A stretch of 64,000 bases of DNA from Bacillota bacterium. GTDB lineage: Bacteria > Bacillota > Clostridia > Oscillospirales > Acutalibacteraceae. A program made the position numbers and the translations under genes. The notes beneath the pieces are model-generated. The model searched no databases and was not told the DNA's origin. It was given only the letters and a program-made list of their open reading frames with translations. The DNA lies in NCBI GenBank assembly GCA_023418995.1, contig JAEZYP010000020.1, positions 1-64,000 on the forward strand. Reading direction: 5' to 3'. Every line of letters starts with the position of its first letter. The first letter of the stretch is position 1. This document shows positions 7,198 through 15,469 of the stretch, piece after piece.

Positions 7198-8154
7198 ATG
7201 CGCTTTTTTTATGCATTGAATCGTGTAATTGAAAAATGGATGCCGTTGGTTACGCCGCTCAGTTTGCTGATCGGCGTTTTATTTCCAGAACAGCTTGGCA
7301 GGCTGTTGTTCCTTGTGCCATACATATTTGCGGTCATGACCTTCAGCGGAAGCCTGAACTCCGAGTTTCGTGATATCGCGCGTGTGTTCCGGCACCCGCT
7401 GCCGTTGCTTGCGACACTATTTGTCCTTCATATTGTAATGCCGTTTCTGGCCTGTTCTGCAGGTCACCTGCTTTTTTCTCAGAGCCCGTATTTTATAACG
7501 GGCATGGTATTGGAATTCGTTGTGCCCGGTGCCGTAGTGAGCTTTATGTGGGTCTCGATTTATCGCGGGAGCGGTTCGTTTACGCTCTCTCTGGTATTAA
7601 CCGATACACTTATGGCACCGTTGCTGATTCCCTTGAGCCTTCGCCTTTTTGTCGGCTCCAATGTGCAGATCGATACCCTGGGGATGATGCGGGAGCTTTT
7701 ATTTATGGTGGCGATTCCCGCGCTCGCCGCTCTTACGATGAATCAGTTTACCCGGGGAAAATACAAAAAGCCGCTTGCCCGCCGGCTTGCGCCGTTTGGC
7801 AAAATTGCGCTCATTCTGGTCGTAAGTATAAATTCCTCCAAGGTAGCTCCGTTTGTCCGCCATATGACGCCGCAGCTGCTGACCGTTACCGGTACGATGC
7901 TGATCCTTGCGGCGCTGGGATACGCTGCAGGCTGGTTGTGTGCGCTGCTGCTCAGGCAGAAGCGTGATCTGATCGTATCCATGACGTTTAACGCCGGAAT
8001 GCGAAACATCAGTGCCGGAGCGGTGATTGCTGCCGCCTATTTCCCGCCTGAGGTCATGTTCCCGGTGATGATCGCCACCCTGTTTCAACAGGTTCTGGCA
8101 TCACTCTACGCGCAGATGCTTGTGAAGGTTTACGGCAATGAGGATGCCGATTAA
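7198..8154 (+). CDS. Bile acid:sodium symporter family transporter
   Basis: 318-aa integral membrane protein with about nine to ten hydrophobic segments. It fits the BASS/SBF fold (PF01758): EFVVPGAVVSFMWVSIYRG around residue 110 and FNAGMRNISAGAVIAAAYFPP around residue 265 resemble the two unwound-helix crossover motifs. The substrate is likely an organic anion or small acid and cannot be named. It follows the ArAE-type gene by 23 bases with GGGAGG ahead of its ATG, giving a three-gene unit of one phosphatase and two anion-type transporters. Confidence 0.85.
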   Translation: MRFFYALNRVIEKWMPLVTPLSLLIGVLFPEQLGRLLFLVPYIFAVMTFSGSLNSEFRDIARVFRHPLPLLATLFVLHIVMPFLACSAGHLLFSQSPYFITGMVLEFVVPGAVVSFMWVSIYRGSGSFTLSLVLTDTLMAPLLIPLSLRLFVGSNVQIDTLGMMRELLFMVAIPALAALTMNQFTRGKYKKPLARRLAPFGKIALILVVSINSSKVAPFVRHMTPQLLTVTGTMLILAALGYAAGWLCALLLRQKRDLIVSMTFNAGMRNISAGAVIAAAYFPPEVMFPVMIATLFQQVLASLYAQMLVKVYGNEDAD

Positions 8155-8302
8155 TCGGTCTGGAAGCAAGTGCTTTATTATTTTAAGAAAAGGTTTCGTT
8201 TTATTTCGCTTAATCGTGGTAATACGCTTTCTTTAGAAAAGTTGCCCGTGTTATTTACTAATATATCCACTTTACGATATGAATAATTTGTGAGAAAATA
8301 GA

Positions 8303-8332
8303 TTGACGAAACGACTGATTTTATGTTAAAAT
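8303..8332 (+). promoter_or_regulatory. Promoter of the TrpX-like ABC operon
   Basis: TTGACG (8303-8308), an 18-base spacer and TAAAAT (8327-8332). I looked for a T-box or riboswitch in the ~75-base leader and saw none. The preceding 8155-8300 is AT-rich without a gene. Confidence 0.5.
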
Positions 8333-8405
8333 TCACATATTAGTTTAAAGTGATAAAGTGTTTAATACTTTAAATGGATAAAGTTAGAAGAGGGGATAGA
8401 CAACT

Positions 8406-9440
8406 ATGAAAAAGGCAATCGCATTTTTATTGGCGGGCATCATGGCTCTTTCATCAGCGGCATGTTCAGCGAGTACCTCGGCTACGGCAAACAGCTCCCC
8501 GGCAGCTTCTCAGGCGGCAGGCGCGAGTGAGCAGAAGCAGCTTAAAATCGGTGTGGTTCAGCTTGTGGAGCATCCGGCTCTGGACGCGGCCTACAAGGGC
8601 TTTGTTGACGGTTTGAAAAAAGAAGGCTTTGAAGACGGCAAAAACATTAAGATCAGCTATGAGAACGCGCAGGGTGAGCAGGCAAACTGCCAGACCATCG
8701 CCACAAAGCTGGTAAACGATAAGTCCGATTTAATTCTGGCGATCGCGACTCCGGCCGCTCAGGCCGTCGCAAATACGACAAAAGAGATTCCGATTCTGGT
8801 TACGGCGGTTACTGACCCCGCGAACGCAAAGCTGGTTGCTTCCAACGAAGCGCCCGGCGGAAATGTATCCGGAACCTCCGATCTGACCCCGGTTGATGAG
8901 CAGATTAAGCTTTTAAAGCAAATTCTCCCGAACGCAAAAAAGGTCGGTATGCTTTACTGCTCCAGTGAGGCCAATTCAAAATTTCAGATTGAAATCGCGA
9001 AAAAGAGCGCTTCCGCCCTCGGAATGGAAGCTGTGGAAGCTACCGTTTCCAACTCCAATGAAATTCAGCAGGTGGCGCAGTCCCTGGTAAGCAAGGTAGA
9101 CGCGCTCTACTGCCCGACGGATAACATGATCGCTGCCGGTATGGCCACTGTTTCCATGGTTGCTCAGTCGGCAAAGCTTCCGATTATCGTGGGAGAATCC
9201 GGTATGTTGGAAAACGGCGGTTTGGCTACCTACGGTATCAACTACTACGACCTCGGTCTTCTGACCGCGAAGCAGGCGGTGAAAATTCTGAAGGATGGCG
9301 CAAAGCCTGCGACTATGCCGATTGAATATTCCAAGAACTGCGACCTCTCCATTAATAAGGAAGTTGCGAAAAAAATTGGTTTGACAATTTCGAAGGAACT
9401 TTTAGACAAGGTCGACGCGGCGGCCAGCTCCTCCAAATAA
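8406..9440 (+). CDS. ABC transporter substrate-binding lipoprotein (TrpX-like, PF04392)
   Basis: 344-aa lipoprotein. A signal peptide with lipobox LSSAAC (Cys20) is followed by a Ser/Ala-rich linker. From about residue 45 the periplasmic-binding-type fold starts KIGVVQLVEHPALDAAYKGFVDGLKKEGF, the typical opening of the ABC_sub_bind family. In Firmicutes this family includes the tryptophan-binding TrpX; other members have unknown ligands. VTAVTDPANAKLV and PIIVGESGMLENGGLATYGINYYDLG are further family landmarks. It leads an operon with permease and ATPase genes. Tryptophan as substrate is a hypothesis supported by the aromatic amino acid genes elsewhere in the window. Confidence 0.85.
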   Translation: MKKAIAFLLAGIMALSSAACSASTSATANSSPAASQAAGASEQKQLKIGVVQLVEHPALDAAYKGFVDGLKKEGFEDGKNIKISYENAQGEQANCQTIATKLVNDKSDLILAIATPAAQAVANTTKEIPILVTAVTDPANAKLVASNEAPGGNVSGTSDLTPVDEQIKLLKQILPNAKKVGMLYCSSEANSKFQIEIAKKSASALGMEAVEATVSNSNEIQQVAQSLVSKVDALYCPTDNMIAAGMATVSMVAQSAKLPIIVGESGMLENGGLATYGINYYDLGLLTAKQAVKILKDGAKPATMPIEYSKNCDLSINKEVAKKIGLTISKELLDKVDAAASSSK

Positions 9441-9518
9441 GGAACTCCGGCATCCGGTTCAGGATCAACGGGTTCCCTAAGCAGGATAAGCATGATTGGT
9501 TAAAATAGAAAAAGCATG

Positions 9519-9541
9519 GCGATAGGGAAAATCCCTATCGC
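9519..9541 (+). promoter_or_regulatory. Intercistronic hairpin between binding protein and permease genes
   Basis: A perfect nine-base stem GCGATAGGG/CCCTATCGC with a five-base loop and no T run lies in the 125-base gap. It could protect the 3' end of the binding-protein mRNA so that more of it is made than of the permease, as in many ABC operons. Confidence 0.55.
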
Positions 9542-9565
9542 TCTGTTGCGTTAAGGAGATTGTTT

Positions 9566-10492
9566 ATGGATTTCTCAACACTGCCGGGTTCCATTCAGGG
9601 CGCGGCCATGCAGGGCGTTCTGTGGAGTATTATGACGCTCGGTGTTTACATTACCTTTAAAATCCTCAATTTTGCGGACATGACCGTAGACGGCAGCTTC
9701 GCAACGGGAGGCGCGGTATCCGCCATTTTAATTACGCACGGGGTAAACCCGTATTTGTCTCTTCTGGCGGCTTTGGCGGCAGGTATGGTCTGCGGCGTAG
9801 TCACCGGGTTTCTGCACACAAAGCTTGAAATACCCGCAATTCTCGCGGGTATTCTCACGATGATCGCGCTGTACTCCATTAACATTCGCATTATGGCACA
9901 GCCGAACACCCCTCTGCTGGGTGTGTCGACGATTATTACCGTCGTATCCGGCTGGTTCCCGACGCTTAGTAACAACATTATCACCATGATAGTGGGTATC
10001 GCCTTTATGCTGGCGGTCATTGCGCTGCTTTACTGGTATTTCGGAACGGAAATTGGCTGCGCCATCCGTGCAACGGGCAACAATGAATTTATGGTGCGCG
10101 CGCTGGGTGTAAATACTGATAAGACCAAAATTCTCGGGCTGCTTCTGAGCAACGGGCTGATCGCGCTTTCCGGCGCGATGGTTTCACAGAGCCAGGGCTA
10201 CGCGGATGTGGGAATGGGGCAGGGTACCATCATGATTGGTCTTGCTTCCATTATCATTGGCGAGGTGCTGATGGGCAATCGGTTTTCTTTTGCCTACAAG
10301 CTGTTTTCCGTGGTTGTCGGTTCGATAATCTACCGTGTGATTATTGCCTTTGTTCTTTGGCTCGGTCTAAAGTCTACCGACCTGAAGCTGTTTACTTCCA
10401 TTGTGGTTATTATTGCGCTGGCTGTTCCGGTGGCGAAGAGAAAGCTGCAGAGCATTCAGTTGTCCAGAAAAGGGGAGGGACAGGCAGAATGA
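9566..10492 (+). CDS. ABC transporter permease (TrpY-like)
   Basis: 308-aa membrane protein of the BPD_transp_2/LivH-type permease family, with about eight to nine hydrophobic helices and a conserved GCAIRATGNNEFMVRALGVNTDKTKILGL cytoplasmic loop at about 165-190 that contacts the ATPase. The ATG at 9566 is preceded by AAGGAG at the right spacing, so the TTG six bases upstream is not used. The last four bases overlap the ATPase gene (ATGA), showing translational coupling. It forms the channel of the importer whose binding protein precedes it. Confidence 0.9.
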   Translation: MDFSTLPGSIQGAAMQGVLWSIMTLGVYITFKILNFADMTVDGSFATGGAVSAILITHGVNPYLSLLAALAAGMVCGVVTGFLHTKLEIPAILAGILTMIALYSINIRIMAQPNTPLLGVSTIITVVSGWFPTLSNNIITMIVGIAFMLAVIALLYWYFGTEIGCAIRATGNNEFMVRALGVNTDKTKILGLLLSNGLIALSGAMVSQSQGYADVGMGQGTIMIGLASIIIGEVLMGNRFSFAYKLFSVVVGSIIYRVIIAFVLWLGLKSTDLKLFTSIVVIIALAVPVAKRKLQSIQLSRKGEGQAE

Positions 10493-11283
10493 TTCAATTA
10501 ACCAATGTATGTAAAACGTTCAATACCAATACCATAAATGAAAAAAAGGCGCTGAATAATATCAGCCTCACCATTGAGACCGGCGATTTTATCACGGTGA
10601 TTGGTGGAAACGGCGCGGGCAAGTCGACCCTGCTGAATCTGATTGCAGGGGTGTTCCCGTGTGACAGCGGCAGAATCGTACTCGACGAAACCGACTTGAC
10701 CAAGCAGCCGGAATACCGACGCGCAAAGCTGTTAGGGCGCGTTTTTCAGGACCCGATGATGGGAACCGCGGCGGAAATGGGAATTGAAGAGAATCTTGCA
10801 ATGGCTTATCGCAGAGGGAAGTCCCGCGGTCTCGGCTGGGGGATTAAGAATGAAGAACGCGCTTTTTACCGGGAAAGGCTTAAAACGCTGGAGCTGGGGC
10901 TGGAGGATCGCCTATCCAGCAAGGTTGGTCTTCTTTCCGGCGGTCAGCGCCAGGCGCTGACCCTACTGATGGCGACGCTGCAAAAGCCGAAGCTTTTACT
11001 TCTGGATGAGCATACGGCGGCGCTTGACCCAAAGACCGCGCGCAAGGTTCTGGAGCTGACAGATGAAATCGTCAGCAAGGATAGCCTGACTACCCTCATG
11101 GTAACACACAACATGAAAGACGCCATCCGCCTTGGAAATCGGATTATTATGATGCATGAAGGCAGGGTGATTCTTGATATTAAAGGGCAGGAAAAAAAGG
11201 ATTTGCAGGTGAAAGACCTTCTTGAAATGTTTGAAAAGGTCAGCGGTAACGCAATGGACAACGACAGAATGCTGCTGTCTTAA
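10489..11283 (+). CDS. ABC transporter ATP-binding protein (TrpZ-like)
   Basis: 264-aa ATPase that drives the importer. Walker A is GGNGAGKST (about 39-47), the Q-loop region FQDPMMGTAAEM, the signature LSGGQRQ, Walker B LLLLDEHTAALD, and the H-switch is in MVTHNM. All are intact. The ATG at 10489 overlaps the permease stop and is preceded by GGGGAGGGA. An upstream in-frame start inside the permease gene would add a non-family N-terminus and is rejected. Confidence 0.93.
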   Translation: MIQLTNVCKTFNTNTINEKKALNNISLTIETGDFITVIGGNGAGKSTLLNLIAGVFPCDSGRIVLDETDLTKQPEYRRAKLLGRVFQDPMMGTAAEMGIEENLAMAYRRGKSRGLGWGIKNEERAFYRERLKTLELGLEDRLSSKVGLLSGGQRQALTLLMATLQKPKLLLLDEHTAALDPKTARKVLELTDEIVSKDSLTTLMVTHNMKDAIRLGNRIIMMHEGRVILDIKGQEKKDLQVKDLLEMFEKVSGNAMDNDRMLLS

Positions 11284-11293
11284 TAGAACGAAA

Positions 11294-11352
11294 CGCACCC
11301 CGTTTGTTTTCAGTATTGCCATACTGCCAAACAAATGGGGTGCAGTTTATTT
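11294..11352 (+). terminator. Terminator of the ABC operon
   Basis: Long stem GCACCCC-G-TTTGTTT / AAACAAA-T-GGGGTGC with a 20-base apical region and a TTTATTTT tail. Confidence 0.75.
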
Positions 11353-11450
11353 TGGGTGCGTTTTAATTTGTTTTTAATAATCCTTGAAGAAGAACCCAAG
11401 AAAAGCCAATTATAATCAAGAGTGCCAGGCGAATTTCTAAGCTTTTTGTG

Positions 11451-11942
11451 TTAACCGTATTTTCGTACTCCCTGAATGTGGAGGCAGCGGGTAACAAAAT
11501 AGTGGTATCCGCTGAGCGGTTTGCCGTAAACGTCAAAGGAGTGTGCCGCGAGAAGAATTTCCTGCTTGTCAAAGCCGACAACGACCGGACTGTGGTAATA
11601 ATGGTAGTCGGCATCCCCGAGCTGGATGATATCTCCTATTTCCGCTTTGCTGACGTCTGTTACGACGGCATAGGGACCCACGGACTGGTTCGAGGTGAGA
11701 AAATTGTGAAGGAATTCCACGCCGCTCCAGGAAGCGGTGCGATTGTAGCTGCTCATGTAATACCATCCGGTAACCGGAGTATAGTTCATGATGTTGCAGC
11801 CGGAAAAAATGCATTGAGAAGCGAAATTTGTGCAGTCGCCGCCCATTGTTTCAAAATCGATAAATTTCGGATTCCTTTTCAGTGCCCAGGCTTCCGCGTA
11901 TTTTTTTACATTTTCACGGTGGTAGGGGATATTTACCAGCAT
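11451..11942 (-). CDS. Amidase-domain (CHAP/NlpC-like, PF12671) protein
   Basis: 163-aa protein with no signal peptide or other domain. The motif GGDCTNFASQCIFSGC (Cys at about 37) is the nucleophile region of the clostridial putative amidase domain (Amidase_6), and SPVVVGF plus AAHSFD carry the partner histidines. Such domains are usually fused to secreted wall hydrolases; here the domain stands alone and appears cytoplasmic, or secreted without a classical signal. Some clostridia encode this stand-alone form near spore genes, but a role is not known. The start ATG has GGGAGTG upstream. It is monocistronic and divergent from yccF. Confidence 0.75.
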   Translation of the reverse strand: MLVNIPYHRENVKKYAEAWALKRNPKFIDFETMGGDCTNFASQCIFSGCNIMNYTPVTGWYYMSSYNRTASWSGVEFLHNFLTSNQSVGPYAVVTDVSKAEIGDIIQLGDADYHYYHSPVVVGFDKQEILLAAHSFDVYGKPLSGYHYFVTRCLHIQGVRKYG

Positions 11943-12078
11943 AATTTCACTCCCGGAATAAAATTCAGTCTCTTATATTCTATTACCGGAAAGGGCACGG
12001 CATGACATGAATTAAGCACGGCACATATCATTATTATTAAAGAAAAAACTATCGGATCTATGATGGAGGGTATTACAA

Positions 12079-12438
12079 ATGGGATGTATCGGGAACCTTA
12101 TCTGGTTTATTTTAGGCGGTTTTACAATGGGACTCAGCTGGGCGCTGGTTGGGCTTTTATGGTGTATTACAATCGTTGGCGCGCCGATTGGGGTTCAATG
12201 CTTTAAATTTGCAGAGCTGGCTTTTTTTCCATTCGGAAAAGAAGTATACTATGGAGGAGGAGCACCATCCTTTTTGCTGAATATACTCTGGCTTGTTTTC
12301 GGCGGATTCGCTCTGGTTCTGGAAGCAATGCTAATCGGATTTTTGTTCTGTCTCACGATTATCGGGATTCCGTTCGGGCTCCAGTGCTTTAAAATAGCGA
12401 AGCTGGCCCTCATGCCCTTCGGTGCTTCTGTTCACTAG
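12079..12438 (+). CDS. YccF domain membrane protein
   Basis: 119-aa protein made of two copies of the same hydrophobic unit. Each has a helix like GNLIWFILGGF / LNILWLVFGGF followed by CITIVGAPIGVQCFKFAELAFFPFG / CLTIIGIPFGLQCFKIAKLALMPFG. This is the two-repeat YccF architecture of unknown function. The start ATG has GGAGGG at a good distance. A small GGAA.../...TTCC hairpin follows at about 12460-12482. It is a single gene. Confidence 0.9.
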   Translation: MGCIGNLIWFILGGFTMGLSWALVGLLWCITIVGAPIGVQCFKFAELAFFPFGKEVYYGGGAPSFLLNILWLVFGGFALVLEAMLIGFLFCLTIIGIPFGLQCFKIAKLALMPFGASVH

Positions 12439-12608
12439 CGATTTCCGCGGTTACGACAACAAGGAAAGAAACATTCTTCCTTTACAAGATATTCTTGCAT
12501 AAATCCGCATGCTTTGTCATACAACACTAATATATATGCCCTGGGAGTATCATAATAAGCCGAATGGCCTTTTATTATATTATTCAGAAAGTAAGGGGTG
12601 CAACGTTT

Positions 12609-13433
12609 ATGGCAGACAAAAAAGATTTATCCGGATTAAAAGTTTTGAACGCCGTCTTCTTTGTTTTGATGGTAGCGGTCAATGCGCTCGCAAATTTTTT
12701 TCCCCTTAACGGCAAAACAACCGGTGAGGTGTCTCAGCAGTATACCAACCTTTTTACACCTCCTCCGTTTACATTCCTGATTTGGGGATTGATCTACCTG
12801 ATGCTGGCAGGTTTCGTTTTGTTTCAGTTCGGCGCGTTTCGGGGGAATGATAGCACTTATCGGGAGGACCTGATTCAAGAAATCGGGCCTTATTTCGCCA
12901 TTTCTTCGATTGCGAATGCGGCCTGGATTTTTGCCTGGCATTACGGAATGATCGGAGTATCCGTTGTGTTAATTCTGATTCTACTATACAGCCTTTCTGT
13001 TATCGTATTTGAAATCAGCAAATATGACCTGCTTCCGATGCGTGAAAAAATATTGGTAAAATATCCGTTCAGCGTTTATTTCGGATGGGTTACGGTCGCC
13101 GTTATTGCGAATATTGCCGCGTTTCTGGTCAGCATTGGGTGGGAAGGCTTTGGTTGGCCGCAGCAGGTGTGGACGGTGATTCTGCTGGTGATCGGTCTGG
13201 TGATTACCGCCTTTGTTACGCTGAAAAACAGGGATATCGCATACGGTCTGGTTGTGATATGGGCTTATTCCGGCATCCTTTACCGCCATCTGTCAAAAAC
13301 CGGCTACGACGGTCAGTATTCCGGAGTAATCTGGACCTTAATCCTCAGTCTTATCGTTCTCGTTGGAATCGTTGTATTTTTATATTTGAGCAAGAAAAAG
13401 GAAGCGCCGGATTTACGTCAGGCAAGAAAATAA
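12609..13433 (+). CDS. TspO/MBR-like tryptophan-rich membrane protein
   Basis: 274-aa protein with about seven hydrophobic helices, longer than the five-helix ~160-aa TspO. The N-terminal half has TPPPFTFLIWGLIYLMLAG and IANAAWIFAWHYG, matching TspO signatures. Later helices contain YFGWVTVAVIANIAAF and WEGFGWPQQVW. Such large variants occur in many Firmicutes; porphyrin binding is known only for canonical TspO. The ATG at 12609 has AAGGGGTG upstream; the ATG 45 bases earlier lacks a site. The nitroreductase gene follows after 29 bases. Confidence 0.75.
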   Translation: MADKKDLSGLKVLNAVFFVLMVAVNALANFFPLNGKTTGEVSQQYTNLFTPPPFTFLIWGLIYLMLAGFVLFQFGAFRGNDSTYREDLIQEIGPYFAISSIANAAWIFAWHYGMIGVSVVLILILLYSLSVIVFEISKYDLLPMREKILVKYPFSVYFGWVTVAVIANIAAFLVSIGWEGFGWPQQVWTVILLVIGLVITAFVTLKNRDIAYGLVVIWAYSGILYRHLSKTGYDGQYSGVIWTLILSLIVLVGIVVFLYLSKKKEAPDLRQARK

Positions 13434-13462
13434 AATCATTCAGGAATGAAGGAAACAGCAAT

Positions 13463-14206
13463 ATGCATATGCTAAAGGAATGGCTTCGCGCAGCCGATGT
13501 TCGAACCTCCCGCAGAACCTTTCTTGCCAAAGAGATTGACCCGCCTGTTTTATCGCAAATCTTAAATGTTATGGAAAGCTGTAACCGGGAAAGCGGACTT
13601 TCCATCCGGTTTATCGCGAACGGAGCGGATACCTTCGGTAATTTTTCCGCGAGCTATGGGATGCTCCGGGGAGTGAAAGCTTATTTTGCGGTTGCCGGAA
13701 ACAGGAAGCTTGCAAACATAAGGGAATTGGCCGGTTACTATGGTGAGCTGCTGGTTTTGGAATGCACCAGCCTTCATTTAGGAACCTGCTGGGTGGGTGG
13801 AACCTATGACAAGGAAGCCTGTAAAAGGCAGATTGGGCTTAGCGCGGAAGAAGAACTGATGGGGGTGATTCCGGTAGGCTATGTCAGTGACGGGAAAACT
13901 CTTCGGGAACGCGCGGTTTCGATGGTCGGTCTTCGTTCCAAAAAAACGGAGGAGCTTATAAAGCCGAATTCAGGTTTGCCGGAATGGATCACCAAGGCAA
14001 TGGATTGCGTGGTAAAAGCACCCTCCGCAATGAACAAACAGCCGGTTCATTTCGAGTACCGGAATCCGCAGGTCATCGCATATGTGGAGAGTGACGCGCA
14101 GAAAATTGATCTGGGAATCGCGATGGCGCATTTTGAGCTCGGCGCCTGGAGTGCGGGCTCAAAAGGAAAATGGATGATGAAGGGCGAAGAGCATATCTTT
14201 CATTAA
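13463..14206 (+). CDS. Nitroreductase family protein
   Basis: 247-aa flavoprotein-type reductase. The N-terminus RTSRRTFLAKEIDPPVLSQIL is the FMN-contact region of nitroreductases and the second half carries a repeated pattern KAPSAMNKQPVHF, as in the 'putative TM nitroreductase' subfamily of this length. ECTSLHLGTCWVGG is the central helix motif. It probably reduces quinone-like or nitro substrates with NAD(P)H; the substrate is unknown. Start ATG 13463 follows GAAGGAA; ATG 13469 is an alternative. It is likely co-transcribed with the TspO-like gene and is followed by a terminator. Confidence 0.85.
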   Translation: MHMLKEWLRAADVRTSRRTFLAKEIDPPVLSQILNVMESCNRESGLSIRFIANGADTFGNFSASYGMLRGVKAYFAVAGNRKLANIRELAGYYGELLVLECTSLHLGTCWVGGTYDKEACKRQIGLSAEEELMGVIPVGYVSDGKTLRERAVSMVGLRSKKTEELIKPNSGLPEWITKAMDCVVKAPSAMNKQPVHFEYRNPQVIAYVESDAQKIDLGIAMAHFELGAWSAGSKGKWMMKGEEHIFH

Positions 14207-14242
14207 ACAAAAAAAGCTCCGTGGAGATACGGCGCTTTTTTT
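14207..14242 (+). terminator. Terminator after nitroreductase gene
   Basis: An A run, the stem GC(T)CCGT/ACGG(C)GC and a run of seven T directly after the stop codon. Confidence 0.8.
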
Positions 14243-14263
14243 GTTTGCCTGTTCCATACAATA

Positions 14264-14422
14264 TATAGTCAATTAACTCCAAAACCAACCAGTCTTTGCG
14301 GTCTATTTTACGTGTTGCTGCGTTGTCCTCCTCGCCAGGCGTCAGCCTGACTTGGTCGTCTGCCTTACATCACGAAAAATATACGCACAAATACTTAGCC
14401 GTTTTTAAAGTTAATCAACTAT
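14264..14422. repeat. MITE-like element, family 1, full copy
   Basis: A 159-base non-coding element bounded by imperfect inverted repeats TATAGTCAATTAACT (14264-14278) and AGTTAATCAACTATA (14408-14422), 13 of 15 matching. About 100 bases of its right part recur at 19932-20036. It contains the core GCCTGACTTGGTCGTC, which is related in inverse orientation to family 2 copies at 33377 and 52997. It has no coding capacity. Confidence 0.75.
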
Positions 14423-14551
14423 AAACGGAAAAATTTGTAGGTTTTGGCAGTTGTATTTTTGTGTTTTTGTTGATTTGCTTTTCAAAACAGGCAATGTGTT
14501 GTATAATAAAAACATCAAACTGTGAAAATAAGAAAGTGGGGAAGCAAAGGC

Positions 14552-15385
14552 TTGAACATAAAACTCATTGCTTTGGATTTGGACGGGACAACCCTTAAAA
14601 ACGACCATATGACGATATCCGACAGAACAAAACAGGCGCTGGAGGCAGCAATTGCGGAAGGGATCCTCGTTGTGCCTGCCACAGGCAGAAACGACGCGCT
14701 TCTGCCTAGGGCGATTATGGATATCCCGGGGATTCGCTATGCCATAACCTCCAACGGCGCGGTAACATATGATATCAAAGAACAAAGGGTTCTTCATTCC
14801 GGTTATCTGAGTGCCGATATTGCCCGGAAGGTTTTAAGTCTGATACCGAGAGACGAAATTTTGGTCGAAATCTTCCGAAAGGGAAGGCTTCTGGTGGAGC
14901 GCAGGTTTACCCAGGCTTTGCAGGAGTACCCGATTCACTTTATGGATATGGAAATCCTGAACAGACTTTTTCAGGAGGTTGAGGATTTATCGGAGTTTAC
15001 CCGTGACCAAGGAGACGGAATTGAGAAAATAAATATTCCTTTTGTACCGCCGAAATGGCGGGAGCCTCTGTGGGAAAGATTTTCAAAACTTCCGTCAATT
15101 GCGCTTACCTCCTCCGTTAAGCATAACATGGAAATCAATCAGGCGGACACGAGCAAAGGGGTAGCTCTGGAGAGGTTTTGCGAGAACCTGCATATTCCTC
15201 CGGAAAACGTGATGGCCTTTGGCGACAACGGCAACGACGTAGAAATGCTTCAATACGCCGGACTTTCCTTTGCGATGGGCAACGGAACGGATGCAGCAAA
15301 AAAGGCAGCAAAATTTGTTGCCCTGGCATCCGACGAAGATGGGGTAGCTCAGGCGATTGAAAAATACGCGCTCGGGATATCGTAA
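14552..15385 (+). CDS. Cof-type HAD hydrolase (YidA-like sugar-phosphate phosphatase)
   Basis: 277-aa subclass IIB HAD phosphatase. Motif I is ALDLDGTTLKND near residue 8, motif II/cap starts ATGRND, motif III contains the Lys of QADTSKG, and motif IV is FGDNGNDVEMLQYAG. Relatives dephosphorylate small phosphosugars or FMN/PLP-type compounds. TTG 14552 is chosen because GTGGGGAAG lies seven bases upstream and the protein then begins at the family position; GTG 14522 would add ten residues. TATAAT at 14502-14507 is a likely -10. It is a single gene behind the MITE-like repeat. Confidence 0.85.
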   Translation: MNIKLIALDLDGTTLKNDHMTISDRTKQALEAAIAEGILVVPATGRNDALLPRAIMDIPGIRYAITSNGAVTYDIKEQRVLHSGYLSADIARKVLSLIPRDEILVEIFRKGRLLVERRFTQALQEYPIHFMDMEILNRLFQEVEDLSEFTRDQGDGIEKINIPFVPPKWREPLWERFSKLPSIALTSSVKHNMEINQADTSKGVALERFCENLHIPPENVMAFGDNGNDVEMLQYAGLSFAMGNGTDAAKKAAKFVALASDEDGVAQAIEKYALGIS

Positions 15386-15469
15386 GGCGCAGAAATTTTC
15401 GTTTGGTCTTGAAAACCTGATCTGTGGTTCGGCTGCGCGGAGCTTTGGGGGTACCGTAGAGCGATTAGA

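Noticed and set aside
8155..8405. T-box or riboswitch before the TrpX-like operon
   Set aside because: No T-box specifier loop, no TGGNACCGCG sequence and no terminator/antiterminator pair could be found.
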